Assembly (NCBI RefSeq): GCF_000496735.2
Contig: NZ_AYLO01000044.1
Span: 22,366-86,365 of the forward strand
Length of the DNA stretch: 64,000 nt
Direction: 5' to 3'
DNA from: Methyloglobulus morosus KoM1
GTDB taxonomy: Bacteria > Pseudomonadota > Gammaproteobacteria > Methylococcales > Methylomonadaceae
The translations under genes were made by a program, and so were the position numbers. Below the pieces are notes generated by a model that saw nothing but the letters and a program-made list of their open reading frames with translations, was not told the DNA's origin and searched no databases. Below are positions 46,242 to 56,708 of the stretch, piece after piece (the stretch's first letter is position 1; each line of letters begins with the position of its first letter).

Positions 46242-46291
46242 GGCGAGTCAGTTAGCGGATCGCTGTTTTTTAAATTGATGCCAGCAATGGT

Positions 46292-47512
46292 TTAACCGAC
46301 GGCTGCGCCCATTTTGAATATCGGCAGGTACATGGCGACGACCAAACCGCCGACAAGCGTCCCCAAGATCACCATAATGATGGGTTCCATCAAGCTACTC
46401 AGATTATCGACCAAGTTGTCGACTTCTTCTTCATAAAAATCGGCCACTTTAGCGAGCATGGCATCGATAGAGCCGGATTCCTCGCCGATGGCGACCATCT
46501 GTTGCACCATGTGCGGAAACAGTTCGGCTTGGCTCATTGCGTATTGCAGACGCTGGCCGGTGGCGACTTCTTCGCGCATCTTTAACACGGCTTCAGAATA
46601 AATAATGTTGCCGCAAGCGCCGGCAACCGATTGCAGTGCATCGACCAACGGCACACCGGCTGCGGACATGGTCGACAAAGTCCGTGCAAAACGGGCGATA
46701 GCCGACTTGTTCAAGATCAGGCCGACCACGGGGAGCTTTAATAAAGCCCTGTCCAGGAAATGGCAAAATTTTCTGGATCGTTTTTTGAAGTAACCAAAGG
46801 TGTAAACACTGCCGACAACAATGCCGATGACAATCCACCAGTAGTCCTGCATCCATTCCGATATGGCGACGACCATTTGGGTGAATGCGGGCAAGTCGGC
46901 ACCGAAGCTCTTGAACAGATCTGCAAACACAGGCACCACAAAAATCAACAGAATTGTGGTGACAATAAAAGCCACGACGACTACCGCTATGGGGTAAGTC
47001 AGCGCTTTTTTGATTTTTTTCTTCATGGACTCGGTTTTTTCTTTATAGGTGGCGATTTTGTCCAGCAGGGTTTCCAGCACCCCGGCATGTTCGCCCGCCT
47101 CGACCAAGTTACAAAATAGTTCGTCAAAGTAAATAGGCCGTCTCTTCAATGCTTCCGCCAATCTGTCCCCACCTTCGATATCGCTTTTAATGCCCAGCAA
47201 AAGATCCTGCATGTTTTTATTTTCGTTGCCTCTGCCAACAATATCAAAGGACTGTACAAGAGGTACGCCAGCCTTGAGCATAGTCGCCAACTGTCTTGAA
47301 AAAACCGCGATATCGCCAGGGGTGATGGCTTTAGGTCGTTTTTTAAATATGGATTGCGATTTGACCTTGATTTTGGTTACCCGGTAACCTTGTTTTCGTA
47401 ATTCCGCTTTTGCGACCGCTTCGCTTTTCGCTGGAAATACCCCTTTGCTAGGCTTTCCGTTCTTGTCTTTCCCTTCCCAGAGAAAGTCTTTTTGTTCTGT
47501 TAGTTCTGCCAT
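46292..47512 (-). CDS. pilC: Type IV pilus inner-membrane platform protein PilC
   Basis: A 406-aa GspF/PilC protein: two cytoplasmic T2SSF domains (FSRQLATMLKAGVPLVQSFD and FARTLSTMSAAGVPLVDALQ) and three membrane helices (IAVVVVAFIVTTILLIFVVP and the C-terminal IIMVILGTLVGGLVVAMYLP). It links the PilB motor to pilus assembly. Two bases separate it from pilB. Confidence 0.96.
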   Translation of the reverse strand: MAELTEQKDFLWEGKDKNGKPSKGVFPAKSEAVAKAELRKQGYRVTKIKVKSQSIFKKRPKAITPGDIAVFSRQLATMLKAGVPLVQSFDIVGRGNENKNMQDLLLGIKSDIEGGDRLAEALKRRPIYFDELFCNLVEAGEHAGVLETLLDKIATYKEKTESMKKKIKKALTYPIAVVVVAFIVTTILLIFVVPVFADLFKSFGADLPAFTQMVVAISEWMQDYWWIVIGIVVGSVYTFGYFKKRSRKFCHFLDRALLKLPVVGLILNKSAIARFARTLSTMSAAGVPLVDALQSVAGACGNIIYSEAVLKMREEVATGQRLQYAMSQAELFPHMVQQMVAIGEESGSIDAMLAKVADFYEEEVDNLVDNLSSLMEPIIMVILGTLVGGLVVAMYLPIFKMGAAVG

Positions 47513-47514
47513 TG

Positions 47515-49227
47515 CTATTCCTTGGTCACTCTGTCAATTTCTTCTAGGCTGGTAACGCCCATGCGGACTTTATTTAAACCGGATGCACGTAAGTCATTGA
47601 TGCCTTCGGATTTTGCTTGTTCAGCCAACTGCATGGCATTACCCCCTTCGAGGATCAGTGAGCGCATTTGTTCACTCAGGGTCATCACTTGGTAGATACC
47701 GACCCGGCCTTTATAGCCATTGGTGCAAAGTTCGCAACCTACGGGGCCGTATATCTTGAGGTTTTTTAGCTCTTCCTCGACAAACCCTATGGATAAAAGG
47801 GCATGTTCCGGTAAGGTAATCTGCGTTTTGCAATGTTCGCACAACCGTCTGGCCAGACGTTGCGCCATAATTAAATTAACGGCTGAGACGATGTTAAACG
47901 GCGCAATACCCATTTGCATCAACCGGTTCAAGGTTTGTGGCGCATCATTGGTATGCAGGGTGGACAGCACCAAGTGACCGGTTTGCGCGGCTTTCACGGC
48001 AATTTCGGCGGTTTCCAGGTCACGAATCTCACCCACCATGATAATATCAGGGTCTTGCCGTAAAAATGCCCGTAATGCGTTAGCAAAGGTCAATCCCGAC
48101 TTGATATTGACATTGACTTGGTTAATGCCTTCAACGGTAATTTCGACGGGATCCTCAGCAGTGGAAATGTTACGTTCTATCTTGTTAAGGATATTCAATC
48201 CCGTATAAAGGGTGACTGTTTTACCGCTACCCGTCGGCCCGGTCACCAAGACCATCCCGTACGGTTTATGTATGGCTTCCAGAAACAATTTTTGCTGGTT
48301 TTCTTCAAACCCCAGTTTTTCGATGCCAAGCTGGGCACTGGTAGGATCCAGGATACGCAACACCACTTTTTCGCCGAAAAGGGTAGGGCACGTGTTAACA
48401 CGAAAATCGATGGCACGGGTTTTGGACAAGATCATCTTGATACGCCCGTCTTGTGGAACCCGACGTTCCGCAATGTCCATCTTGGACATGACCTTTATCC
48501 TGGAGGTGATGCGGTTGGCGATATTGGCGGGAGGGCTAGCAATCTGGTGCAAAATACCATCCGACCGGAAGCGGATGCGGAAATTTTTTTCATAAGGCTC
48601 TAAGTGGATGTCCGATGCGCCTTTTTTGATGGCATCCAGCAGGATTTTGTTGACGAAGCGTACGATAGGGGCATCGTCAATTTCAGTATTGACATCATTT
48701 TTGGCCAGATCCTCATCGCCGCCTTGGACGTTTAAGTTGTCCAGATCGGTGTCCATCAAGTCTGCCATCGATGTGTCAACAGCTTCCAGGGCGGTGTCTA
48801 TCAGCTTAAGCAGCTTGGTTTCTTCGACTAAAACGGTTTCGAGATTCAACATGCTCTGGAATTTAATGTCATCCAAACCGTGCGCATTGGTCGGGTCGGA
48901 GATACCGATGAACAAGGTTTTGCCTCGTTTCAATAAGGGCAGGGCATTAAATTTGCGGATCAGTTTTTCGTTGACGACGTTAGTTGGCAGGTTACGTGGA
49001 TCAATGGCATCCAAGTCAAAAAACGGTATCCCGAATTCAATCGAAGCCTTTGAAGCGACAGTCTTGCTATCGACTAGCTTATTGGCGACAAGATAGCTTA
49101 TTAAGGAAACCTTATTCTTTTGGGCTTCCTGAATATGGGTTTTAGCATCTTTTTCTGTAAGCAGGCCTTCTTGGATCAAGCATCTTGCCAATCCACTGAA
49201 ATGAAATTCTGTTGTCGCTGTAGCCAT
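47515..49227 (-). CDS. pilB: Type IV pilus assembly ATPase PilB
   Basis: A 570-aa hexameric extension ATPase. An N-terminal MshEN/GspE-N domain is followed by the ATPase core: Walker A VTGPTGSGKTVTLYTGL, Asp box STAEDPVEI, Walker B IMVGEIRDLETAEIA, His box TGHLVLSTLHTNDAPQTL and a tetracysteine zinc loop (CEHCK ... CELCTNGYKGRVGIY). It starts pilB-pilC-pilD. Confidence 0.97.
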   Translation of the reverse strand: MATATTEFHFSGLARCLIQEGLLTEKDAKTHIQEAQKNKVSLISYLVANKLVDSKTVASKASIEFGIPFFDLDAIDPRNLPTNVVNEKLIRKFNALPLLKRGKTLFIGISDPTNAHGLDDIKFQSMLNLETVLVEETKLLKLIDTALEAVDTSMADLMDTDLDNLNVQGGDEDLAKNDVNTEIDDAPIVRFVNKILLDAIKKGASDIHLEPYEKNFRIRFRSDGILHQIASPPANIANRITSRIKVMSKMDIAERRVPQDGRIKMILSKTRAIDFRVNTCPTLFGEKVVLRILDPTSAQLGIEKLGFEENQQKLFLEAIHKPYGMVLVTGPTGSGKTVTLYTGLNILNKIERNISTAEDPVEITVEGINQVNVNIKSGLTFANALRAFLRQDPDIIMVGEIRDLETAEIAVKAAQTGHLVLSTLHTNDAPQTLNRLMQMGIAPFNIVSAVNLIMAQRLARRLCEHCKTQITLPEHALLSIGFVEEELKNLKIYGPVGCELCTNGYKGRVGIYQVMTLSEQMRSLILEGGNAMQLAEQAKSEGINDLRASGLNKVRMGVTSLEEIDRVTKE

Positions 49228-49349
49228 GAGTTTCTACCCGATGATCGTGTCCCATGAATATAGATGAAAGGGGGATAAGGTTCAAGGTATAATAAAAGTT
49301 AGCCAGCTTGCATTATGCGCCGTAAAACTGTTACTGCTATAGCCAGTCC

Positions 49350-50333
49350 TCAATTATGAGATGTATGTGCAATAAAAATAGCCCTTTGGGGGGCTGGCAG
49401 GCCTTCACAAGTCAGTGTTGGGTCAGTCGGGTCCAGATGGTCTTTTAATGAGTGGAACGTCATCCACTCAGTACTTCGTTGTTCTTCCGGCGTGGTTGTA
49501 GTGACATCGACCAAACGGACATTCCTGAATCCGCAACGCTTTAGCCAGCTCATTAGCGTTGGGATGCTGGGTAAAAACCAAGTGTTCCGCATTTGGGCAT
49601 AGCGGTTTTCGGGCAGTAGTGTTTCGCCTAATTCGCCATCAATAACCAGGGTTTCCAGTATCAGTTCACCGCCAGGGACTAGGCAGTCCCTTAGTTCCAG
49701 CAAATGATCGATGGGCGAGCGTCGGTGATAAAGCACACCCATCGAAAACACGGTATCAAACGCCTTCAGCCCATAAGGCAGGTCTTCTATGCCCAATGGC
49801 AGGACGAAAATGGGCGGATTTTCCCCGTAAAGCTTACGGATGAATTGGAATTGCATGACATTCAATAACATAGGGTCGATGCCGACCACCATTTTGGCTT
49901 CTGCCCCCAGCATACGCCAGCAGTAATAGCCGTTGCCGCAACCGACATCCAGCACCAACCGATGCTTGAGCGGGGAGATATGTTGTTCGACGCGCCGCCA
50001 TTTCCAGTCTGAACGCCATTCGGCATCGACGTGAATGCCGAATAACCCGTAAGGGCCTTTGCGCCAGGGATGTAGGCTTTTTAGTTGGGCTTCTAGCGTT
50101 GACTTAGCCAAGTCGTCCAGGTCATGTGCAGAACCTATTTGGACGGTATCCGTATTTAAAATACGTTGTCTAGTGGAGAATTCCGGCAGGCTCCCTATGA
50201 GTCGTTGCCATGTCGCCAAATGGCCGTGGCGGGCGTGGCCGAATGCTGCGCTGGTTTGTTGCGGCAAACGATCTGCCCATACGTCTGCTTTAGCTGATCG
50301 AAGTGCGTGATATAAGGGTTGGTAGTCTATCAC
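49350..50333 (-). CDS. cmoB: tRNA U34 carboxymethyltransferase CmoB
   Basis: A 327-aa Rossmann methyltransferase that uses carboxy-SAM to make 5-carboxymethoxyuridine at tRNA position 34. VLDVGCGNGYYCWRMLG is the SAM-type motif; HPWRKGPYGLFGIHVDAEWR and VFSMGVLYHRRSPIDHL are CmoB-specific blocks. It starts with GTG overlapping the cmoA stop by 4 bases. cmoA, maker of the cofactor, is directly upstream. Confidence 0.95.
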   Translation of the reverse strand: MIDYQPLYHALRSAKADVWADRLPQQTSAAFGHARHGHLATWQRLIGSLPEFSTRQRILNTDTVQIGSAHDLDDLAKSTLEAQLKSLHPWRKGPYGLFGIHVDAEWRSDWKWRRVEQHISPLKHRLVLDVGCGNGYYCWRMLGAEAKMVVGIDPMLLNVMQFQFIRKLYGENPPIFVLPLGIEDLPYGLKAFDTVFSMGVLYHRRSPIDHLLELRDCLVPGGELILETLVIDGELGETLLPENRYAQMRNTWFLPSIPTLMSWLKRCGFRNVRLVDVTTTTPEEQRSTEWMTFHSLKDHLDPTDPTLTCEGLPAPQRAIFIAHTSHN

Positions 50334-51061
50334 TTAAGGGCAATGATCGAGGCGAAATTAAAGTATTGAAACCAAATTTCGGCGCTGCTGAATCCGGCGT
50401 TATGCAGCCGTTGTTGGTGTTGGTTCAAGGTTTCGGGGATAAGGACGTTTTCCAGTGCGGTACGCTTTTGGCTGATTTCAAGGTCGGAATAACCCTTGGC
50501 CTTCTTGAATAAATGGTGCATATCGGTTTGCAGGGTATTTTGCCTTTCATCAGCGGATTTAAGCTTTTCAGAAAGGATCAATATCCCATTAGGTAAAAGC
50601 CCCTGGTAAACCTTTCGGATGAAAGACTGGCGGTCTTCGATGGGGACAAATTGTAAGGTAAAGTTCAAGACGATTACTGAGGCGTTTTCGATGCTTATGT
50701 CCCTGATGTCGGCAAACTGCACGTCAATGGGGATTGAAACTGGAAGGCCCTGCAATTTGTCCTTGAATCCAGACACCATGGACTGAGAGTTGTCGACCGC
50801 AATAATGCGGCAATTTTCGGCCTCAATTTGGTCGCGCATGGCTAACGTGGCGGCGCCGAGGGAGCAACCAAGATCATAACAAAAGCTGTTGGGCTGGGCA
50901 TAGCGTTTTGCGAGCAATCCAATTGCGGTGATTATTGCGTTGTAGCCCGGCACTGACCGTTGGATCATGTCGGGGAAAACGCTGACGACGGTTTCGTCAA
51001 ACGTGAAGGCGTTGATTTCACCTAGGGGATCGGCGTAAATCGAATCTTTCAGTGAAGTCAC
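50330..51061 (-). CDS. cmoA: Carboxy-S-adenosyl-L-methionine synthase CmoA
   Basis: A 243-aa enzyme that makes carboxy-SAM from SAM and prephenate. Motifs: FTFDETVVSVFPDMIQRSVP at the start, CYDLGCSLGAATLAM (SAM site) and VLNFTLQFVPIEDRQSFI. It starts with GTG at 51061; no ATG fits better. Coupled to cmoB through GTGA. Confidence 0.95.
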   Translation of the reverse strand: MTSLKDSIYADPLGEINAFTFDETVVSVFPDMIQRSVPGYNAIITAIGLLAKRYAQPNSFCYDLGCSLGAATLAMRDQIEAENCRIIAVDNSQSMVSGFKDKLQGLPVSIPIDVQFADIRDISIENASVIVLNFTLQFVPIEDRQSFIRKVYQGLLPNGILILSEKLKSADERQNTLQTDMHHLFKKAKGYSDLEISQKRTALENVLIPETLNQHQQRLHNAGFSSAEIWFQYFNFASIIALK

Positions 51062-51197
51062 GGTTATATTGTTGCGGTTACAGGCTACAGTTCAAGGTGA
51101 ACCGGCTTGCAGGAGTATTTTTTGTGGAAGACCTATAGTTATTGCTGCCTTGTCCACCATCCTTCCTGACTGGAAAGGATGGTGTCAGATAAAAGTT

Positions 51198-51827
51198 TTA
51201 AGAATTGTTGGCGGCCAATGCCTCCGCGTTCCTCTTGGCAAGCCCATCAATCACCGCGTCCAAAGAACCCTTGGTTTTGACTTCATTGCTGAACGTAGAA
51301 CGGTAGTTGGTCACCAGGCTAACCCCCTCGATCATGATGTCATAGGCTTTCCATTCGCCATTCGCCAGTAGCATGCGGTAGTTGACGCTGATAGGTTGCA
51401 GGCCGGGTTGTAACACTTCCGTCTTCACTACCACTTTGTTGCCGCCATTTGGCATGTCCAGTGGCAGAAAGCGCACCGTCCAGTCCTTAAACTCGACAAA
51501 TGCGCGGGAATAGGTCCGTACCAGCAAGGTTTGGAATTCACGCTTAAAGCGTGCCTGCTCGTCGCTACTCGCAGTGCCCCACAATTTACCCAAAACCAAT
51601 TCGGAAATTTTGTCAAAATCGGTATGGGGGTAGATGGTCTGGTCAACAAATTGCGCGACTTGGGCAAAATTCTGGCTAAATGCCTTATCCTGTAGCTTTT
51701 GCTGGAGCTTGTCTGATGCCTCCTGGATTGCCATTTGGGGAGGCAGTAGGTCAGAAGCCTTTATGGCAGTTACAGATAACAAGCCCAATAATACGATTAC
51801 TAAACCTAAATATTGTTTTGTTTTCAT
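51198..51827 (-). CDS. mlaC: MlaC-type periplasmic phospholipid-binding protein (Ttg2D family)
   Basis: A 209-aa protein with a clear signal peptide (MKTKQYLGLVIVLLGLLSV ... IKASD) and the MlaC/Tol_Tol_Ttg2 domain: FSELVLGKLW-like DKISELVLGKLWGTAS, FQTLLVRTYSRAFVEF and INYRM-type NYRMLLANGEWKAYDIMIEG. It carries phospholipid between the outer membrane and the inner-membrane Mla complex. The rest of mlaFEDCB is not next to it, so this is a solitary copy. Confidence 0.88.
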   Translation of the reverse strand: MKTKQYLGLVIVLLGLLSVTAIKASDLLPPQMAIQEASDKLQQKLQDKAFSQNFAQVAQFVDQTIYPHTDFDKISELVLGKLWGTASSDEQARFKREFQTLLVRTYSRAFVEFKDWTVRFLPLDMPNGGNKVVVKTEVLQPGLQPISVNYRMLLANGEWKAYDIMIEGVSLVTNYRSTFSNEVKTKGSLDAVIDGLAKRNAEALAANNS

Positions 51828-51995
51828 AAAACCCTCTAAAATCGAGCCGATACGCTTGCGTTGTTTACAATGGCGAACAGCGGTTGAAATGGTGAATAAC
51901 CAGGAATGTAATTAACTTCTCAAAATCATGCCGTTTCAATCATATAATTCATTCAACATGACGAAAAAGCCAGAAAAAATCCTAATTTTCCGTAA

Positions 51996-53018
<1,023 letters not shown>

Positions 53019-53180
53019 ATTTTAAGGGGCGGGATCACGAGTCAATAAGGGAGAGGGATCGCCTAATTATTGATCGGTCAGGGCAGGTAGGTTTGCTAAG
53101 TATAAAACAGTATCTTCAAGGCACTACCCCATCGAAGGTTGTGCTATAAATCAATAACAAATTACTACAGAGGTATTGCT

Positions 53181-53882
53181 ATGGAATTAGTTACAACAAC
53201 GGCCGGTTATGAAATGCTGCTGCGCTGGGGGCATTTGTTAGCCGGTGTCACTTGGATTGGGTTGCTTTACTACTTTAACTTTGTCCAGGGTGAATACTTT
53301 AAAGAAGCCGATGGTGCGGCAAAATCGGACGCTATCCAAAAATTAGTGCCACGGGCACTGTGGTGGTTCCGTTGGGGCGCTGTGTTAACCTTGCTGACCG
53401 GCTTGGGCATTATGGGGCTACGCGGGGCAGGGCAATCATTGGACATTTATGTCGGCGCACTTTTGGCAATCATCATGTTCGCGAATGTGTGGTTAATCAT
53501 CTGGCCTAACCAGAAGATAGTGATCGCTTCGGCAACCCAATTGGCTAACGGTGGACAAGCATTGCCCGAAGCGGCGGGTGCTTTGGCGGCGGCGGGATTG
53601 GCATCGAGGACAAATACCTTGTTTTCAATCCCCATGTTGTTTTTTATGGGGGCATCAACGCACTTTCGGCACGATTTTAACTTCTTGGCGTTTTTGATAG
53701 CGGCTGTGATTATCCTGGCCTTGGAGTATAACGGTGCTTATCCGGCGCTGAAAAACATCGGCGCTTTGAGTAAACTGCCAGCCGCCGGAAAAATGGGGCC
53801 TTATACCAGTGTCAACGGCGTGATCCACTGTGGCTTAGGATTGACAGTCATCTTGTTCCTGATTGTCGATTTTATTAAATGA
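53181..53882 (+). CDS. PuuD-like membrane protein (urate hydroxylase PuuD N-terminal family)
   Basis: A 233-aa protein with about six membrane helices; LRWGHLLAGVTWIGLLYYFNF, ALWWFRWGAVLTLLTGLG and FANVWLIIWPNQK are typical of the PuuD membrane domain. Full PuuD carries a C-terminal cytochrome c; none is present, so this is only the membrane part. The ATG at 53181 has AGAGG upstream and replaces an earlier frame start. Purine genes are not nearby, so urate as substrate is doubtful. A strong terminator follows. Confidence 0.72.
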   Translation: MELVTTTAGYEMLLRWGHLLAGVTWIGLLYYFNFVQGEYFKEADGAAKSDAIQKLVPRALWWFRWGAVLTLLTGLGIMGLRGAGQSLDIYVGALLAIIMFANVWLIIWPNQKIVIASATQLANGGQALPEAAGALAAAGLASRTNTLFSIPMLFFMGASTHFRHDFNFLAFLIAAVIILALEYNGAYPALKNIGALSKLPAAGKMGPYTSVNGVIHCGLGLTVILFLIVDFIK

Positions 53883-53902
53883 CGGTTTAACCAAGGCACA
53901 TA

Positions 53903-53935
53903 AAAAAATAGCCGCATTATGCGGCTATTTTTTTT
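53903..53935 (+). terminator. Intrinsic terminator after the PuuD-like gene
   Basis: ATAGCCGC-ATTAT-GCGGCTAT forms a perfect stem extended by A/T pairs and followed by T8. It isolates the PuuD-like gene from aroE. Confidence 0.92.
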
Positions 53936-54091
53936 GCCCAATTTTTCTTAGGGCGGCGTTTTAGGGCAAATCAGTTCGGCTGGGGTTCCTATTTGGGCCG
54001 TTCACATTAAACCTTCCATATTCAACTATGTAATTTAAATTAGTTGCGTAATATACTAAATATTACGGAACTAAATTTAAGTGGTATCAGA

Positions 54092-54928
54092 ATGTCCAAT
54101 AAAGATCGGTATGCAGTATTTGGCAGCCCAATAAAGCACAGCAAATCGCCGCGTATCCATCAGCTTTTTGCTGAACAAACGCAACAATCACTTGAATATA
54201 CAGCCGAAGAAGTGCCTGCGGATAAGTTCAAGGAGTCGGTTGATAGATTTTTTTCGCAAGGTGGGAAGGGCTTAAATTGTACTTTGCCTTTGAAAGAGTT
54301 GGCGTGGGCATATGCCGATCACAACACCGAACGAGCCAACTTAAGCAAGGCAGTCAATACGCTTGCATTACAGGACGATGGTTCTATTTTAGGGGACAAC
54401 ACCGATGGTTGCGGCCTTGTTGCCGACCTGAATGACAATCACGACATTTTTTTGAAGAACTCGAGGATTCTGATCTTGGGTGCAGGCGGGGCAACACGCG
54501 GTATTATTGCCCCGATTCTCGAGAAATCCCCTCAACAACTGGTCATTGCAAACCGTACATCAGAGAAGGCAAGGGATTTGGCGGAAGGGTTTCGCGATTG
54601 GGGGAAAATTATCGGTTGTGGTTTTGCTGAAATCCAAGGCCATCAATTCGATTTGATTATCAACGCGACATCGGCGAGCTTGTATGATGAACTGCCGCCG
54701 CTTGCAGAAAACCTGCTGGCTGAAGGAGGCGTGTGTTATGACCTGGCTTATGGGGGGAAACCAACTTCATTTGTGCGTTGGGGGGTGTCCCACAAGGCTC
54801 AAAAAAGCCTGGACGGCCTGGGTATGTTGGTTGAGCAAGCGGCTGAGGCATTTTTTCTATGGCGGGGAGTCCGCCCAAAAACTAAGCCAGTTATTGAACG
54901 GTTGAATTTCGCACGCGGATTTGTTTGA
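54092..54928 (+). CDS. aroE: Shikimate dehydrogenase
   Basis: A 278-aa NADP enzyme of aromatic amino acid synthesis. Substrate-binding GSPIKHSKSPRIHQLF is near residue 10, NCTLPLKELA near 65, GDNTDGCGLVADL near 105 and the nucleotide-binding ILGAGGATRGIIAPIL near 130; NRTSEKA agrees with NADP preference. The frame starts 16 codons earlier, but ATG 54092 fits the family. One small oddity: the usual TxPxK catalytic block reads TLPLK, with the lysine conserved. Confidence 0.95.
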   Translation: MSNKDRYAVFGSPIKHSKSPRIHQLFAEQTQQSLEYTAEEVPADKFKESVDRFFSQGGKGLNCTLPLKELAWAYADHNTERANLSKAVNTLALQDDGSILGDNTDGCGLVADLNDNHDIFLKNSRILILGAGGATRGIIAPILEKSPQQLVIANRTSEKARDLAEGFRDWGKIIGCGFAEIQGHQFDLIINATSASLYDELPPLAENLLAEGGVCYDLAYGGKPTSFVRWGVSHKAQKSLDGLGMLVEQAAEAFFLWRGVRPKTKPVIERLNFARGFV

Positions 54929-54959
54929 GCATATTTAGGCAAATCTACACAAGATGGTG

Positions 54960-55499
54960 TTATCGGGAAACAGGGCCAAGATATTTGTTCTTAAGCTCTA
55001 CGTAATGCTGGCTGGAATACACCAGAAAATCCCGTTCACTCTCCGTTAATGCCCTGACCAATTTAACAGGCGAGCCTAAGTATAGGTGTCCGCTTTCTAG
55101 AACTTTGCCGGAAGGGACCAGTGCGCCAGCGCCTAGCATCACATAATCTTCAATGGTTGCATCGTCCATGATAATGGCACCCATGCCGATCAGGCAATAA
55201 TCCCCGATGGTACATGCATGCACTATGGCCCTGTGGCCGACTGTAACGCCCTTGCCAACCGTCAAAGGATAGCCGCGATCCGTAAATTTTCCGTAATGGG
55301 TGACATGTAATACCGAACCGTCCTGGATATTGGTGTCATCGCCAATGGTGATGCCTTCAACGTCACCCCTTACCACCGTCGTCGGCCAGATGGACACATT
55401 ATCACCAAGTTTTACATTGCCGATAACCACAGCGCTTTCGGCAATGTAGGTCGAATGGCCTAAGATAGGCAGGATTCCGTTAAATTCTTGAATAGCCAT
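54960..55499 (-). CDS. Gamma-carbonic-anhydrase-like hexapeptide protein (YrdA type)
   Basis: A 179-aa left-handed beta-helix protein with repeating hexapeptides (LGDNVSIWPTTVVRGDVEGI, IGDYCLIGMGAIIMDDATI). The likely zinc histidines lie in VLHVTHYG and GHRAIVHACTIGD. Homologues are gamma carbonic anhydrases or orthologues of YrdA/PaaY with uncertain activity. Convergent to aroE, a common pair in Gammaproteobacteria. Confidence 0.9.
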   Translation of the reverse strand: MAIQEFNGILPILGHSTYIAESAVVIGNVKLGDNVSIWPTTVVRGDVEGITIGDDTNIQDGSVLHVTHYGKFTDRGYPLTVGKGVTVGHRAIVHACTIGDYCLIGMGAIIMDDATIEDYVMLGAGALVPSGKVLESGHLYLGSPVKLVRALTESERDFLVYSSQHYVELKNKYLGPVSR

Positions 55500-55786
55500 A
55501 AGGTCTCCTGTCGCGTGTTTCGTCGTATACTCAAGGACAATTTCGAAGGATACAATTCTCTCCGAAAGGGTTAGTTTGACGATTATATGCGTGGTTTAGC
55601 AGGGGTTAAATAGGGTTTGGTTTTTTGCCTTAAATTTCGTACCCTCAGATTTGATAAAGTCATTGTGACCTCACAATGGCGTAAGCTTCAGTGAGATTGC
55701 GAGAGTTTATCTAGCGTTCCGAATTACGAGATAGCATCCGTTCAACGATATGGAATAGGGCGATGCGGGAGCCTGGTCGAGCGGAT
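55500..55786. other. Spacer between the YrdA-like gene and the repeat lipoprotein
   Basis: About 290 bases with no gene I can support. A GAGCCTGGTCGAGCGG stretch near 55769 looks like a tRNA D arm but no cloverleaf can be formed. The terminator of the lipoprotein gene begins at about 55787. Confidence 0.5.
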
Positions 55787-55821
55787 TAAAAATACGCCTG
55801 GCAGAATGTGGCTCTGCCAGG
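55787..55821 (-). terminator. Intrinsic terminator of the repeat lipoprotein gene
   Basis: On the minus strand a nine-pair stem, CCTGGCAGA/TCTGCCAGG (plus 55797-55805 and 55813-55821), is followed by TATTTTTAAT. It lies 15 bases after the lipoprotein stop. Confidence 0.82.
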
Positions 55822-55835
55822 AGGCAATAATCGAG

Positions 55836-56483
55836 TTACTTGCCCGCAGCAGCACCGGCTGGATCGGTGGTGGCATCTTTTGCTGTATCAGTTGCAGCGG
55901 CTTTTGCGGCTTCTTTTGCGGCTTCGATAGGTTGGGCAATGGCTTCTTTAGCGCCTTCAACAACGGAGGCACCGGCTTTGCTTGCCGTGTCAGCCGCGTC
56001 ACCCGCAGCGGCCTTAGTTGCATCGACAGCACCACCCGTTACGGCAGCGGCACCTTCCATCGCAGCAGAGCCAGCATCTTTAGCGCCTTCAACAGCGGCT
56101 GCGCCAGCAGTTGTTGCGGTTTCGGCAGCGCCTTTAGCGGCCTCTACAGCACCACCGGCAACGGCTGCTGCGCCTTCGACTGCAGCAGTGCCTGCGTTTT
56201 TGGCGCCTTCAACAGCGGCGGCTCCGGCATCGGCTGCATCTTCGACAGCAGCAGCGCCTGCGTTAGCGGCACTTTCAACGGCAGCAGCGCCGGTGCTGGC
56301 TGCGCTGTCCACGGCTGCGGCACCCGCAGCAGGGGTGTTCTCGGCATTAGAAACTGATTCAGTAGCTGTACTGGTTGTGGATTGCTCCGTAGAAGAAGTC
56401 TGTGGTGTGTTTTCACCCTTATCGCAGCCTGCCAATAAAGCGATACTGATCATACTTGTAGCAATAATCTCTTTAGTTTTCAT
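55836..56483 (-). CDS. Alanine-rich repeat lipoprotein
   Basis: A 215-aa protein with a lipoprotein signal (IIATSMISIALLAGC, lipobox LAGC) and a Ser/Thr/Glu-rich linker. From about residue 50 it is almost wholly Ala/Gly/Glu/Lys/Asp in imperfect 11-residue units such as AGAAAVESAAN, AGAAAVEDAAD and AGAAAVEGAKN, with two longer units (AGGAVEAAKGAAETA, TGGAVDATKAAAGDAADTA). Such 11-mers form amphipathic helices, as in LEA-like and some stress proteins. I do not know a function; an outer-membrane-anchored, helical stalk or desiccation-type protein is possible. Own terminator. Confidence 0.85.
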   Translation of the reverse strand: MKTKEIIATSMISIALLAGCDKGENTPQTSSTEQSTTSTATESVSNAENTPAAGAAAVDSAASTGAAAVESAANAGAAAVEDAADAGAAAVEGAKNAGTAAVEGAAAVAGGAVEAAKGAAETATTAGAAAVEGAKDAGSAAMEGAAAVTGGAVDATKAAAGDAADTASKAGASVVEGAKEAIAQPIEAAKEAAKAAATDTAKDATTDPAGAAAGK

Positions 56484-56708
56484 GCGTGTATCCTGATTTA
56501 GAGTTACGAATTTTTATGTCAGTTACCTGGAGAATTCATAGGTAATGTCTAATACTAACACATCGATAAATGCGCTTTGCAAAAAAATTGCTCTTGAAAA
56601 CCTAGTTTGCATTCGTTTGCAAGGTGCGATAGCGCATTTTAGCGCTTTTAAAATACTGATAATTTTAGCAAAATAAAACGTCTCCTTAAAGTTCCTGAAT
56701 AGGGTCCA

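Noticed and set aside
55760..55835. tRNA-Ser/Leu-like start (GCGGGAGCCTGGTCGAGCGG)
   Set aside because: No cloverleaf; the following stem is the intrinsic terminator of the repeat lipoprotein gene.
55840..56496. 218-codon plus-strand frame rich in Ala, Pro and Ser
   Set aside because: Antisense shadow produced by the GC-rich repeat of the minus-strand lipoprotein, which has a lipobox, ribosome site and terminator.
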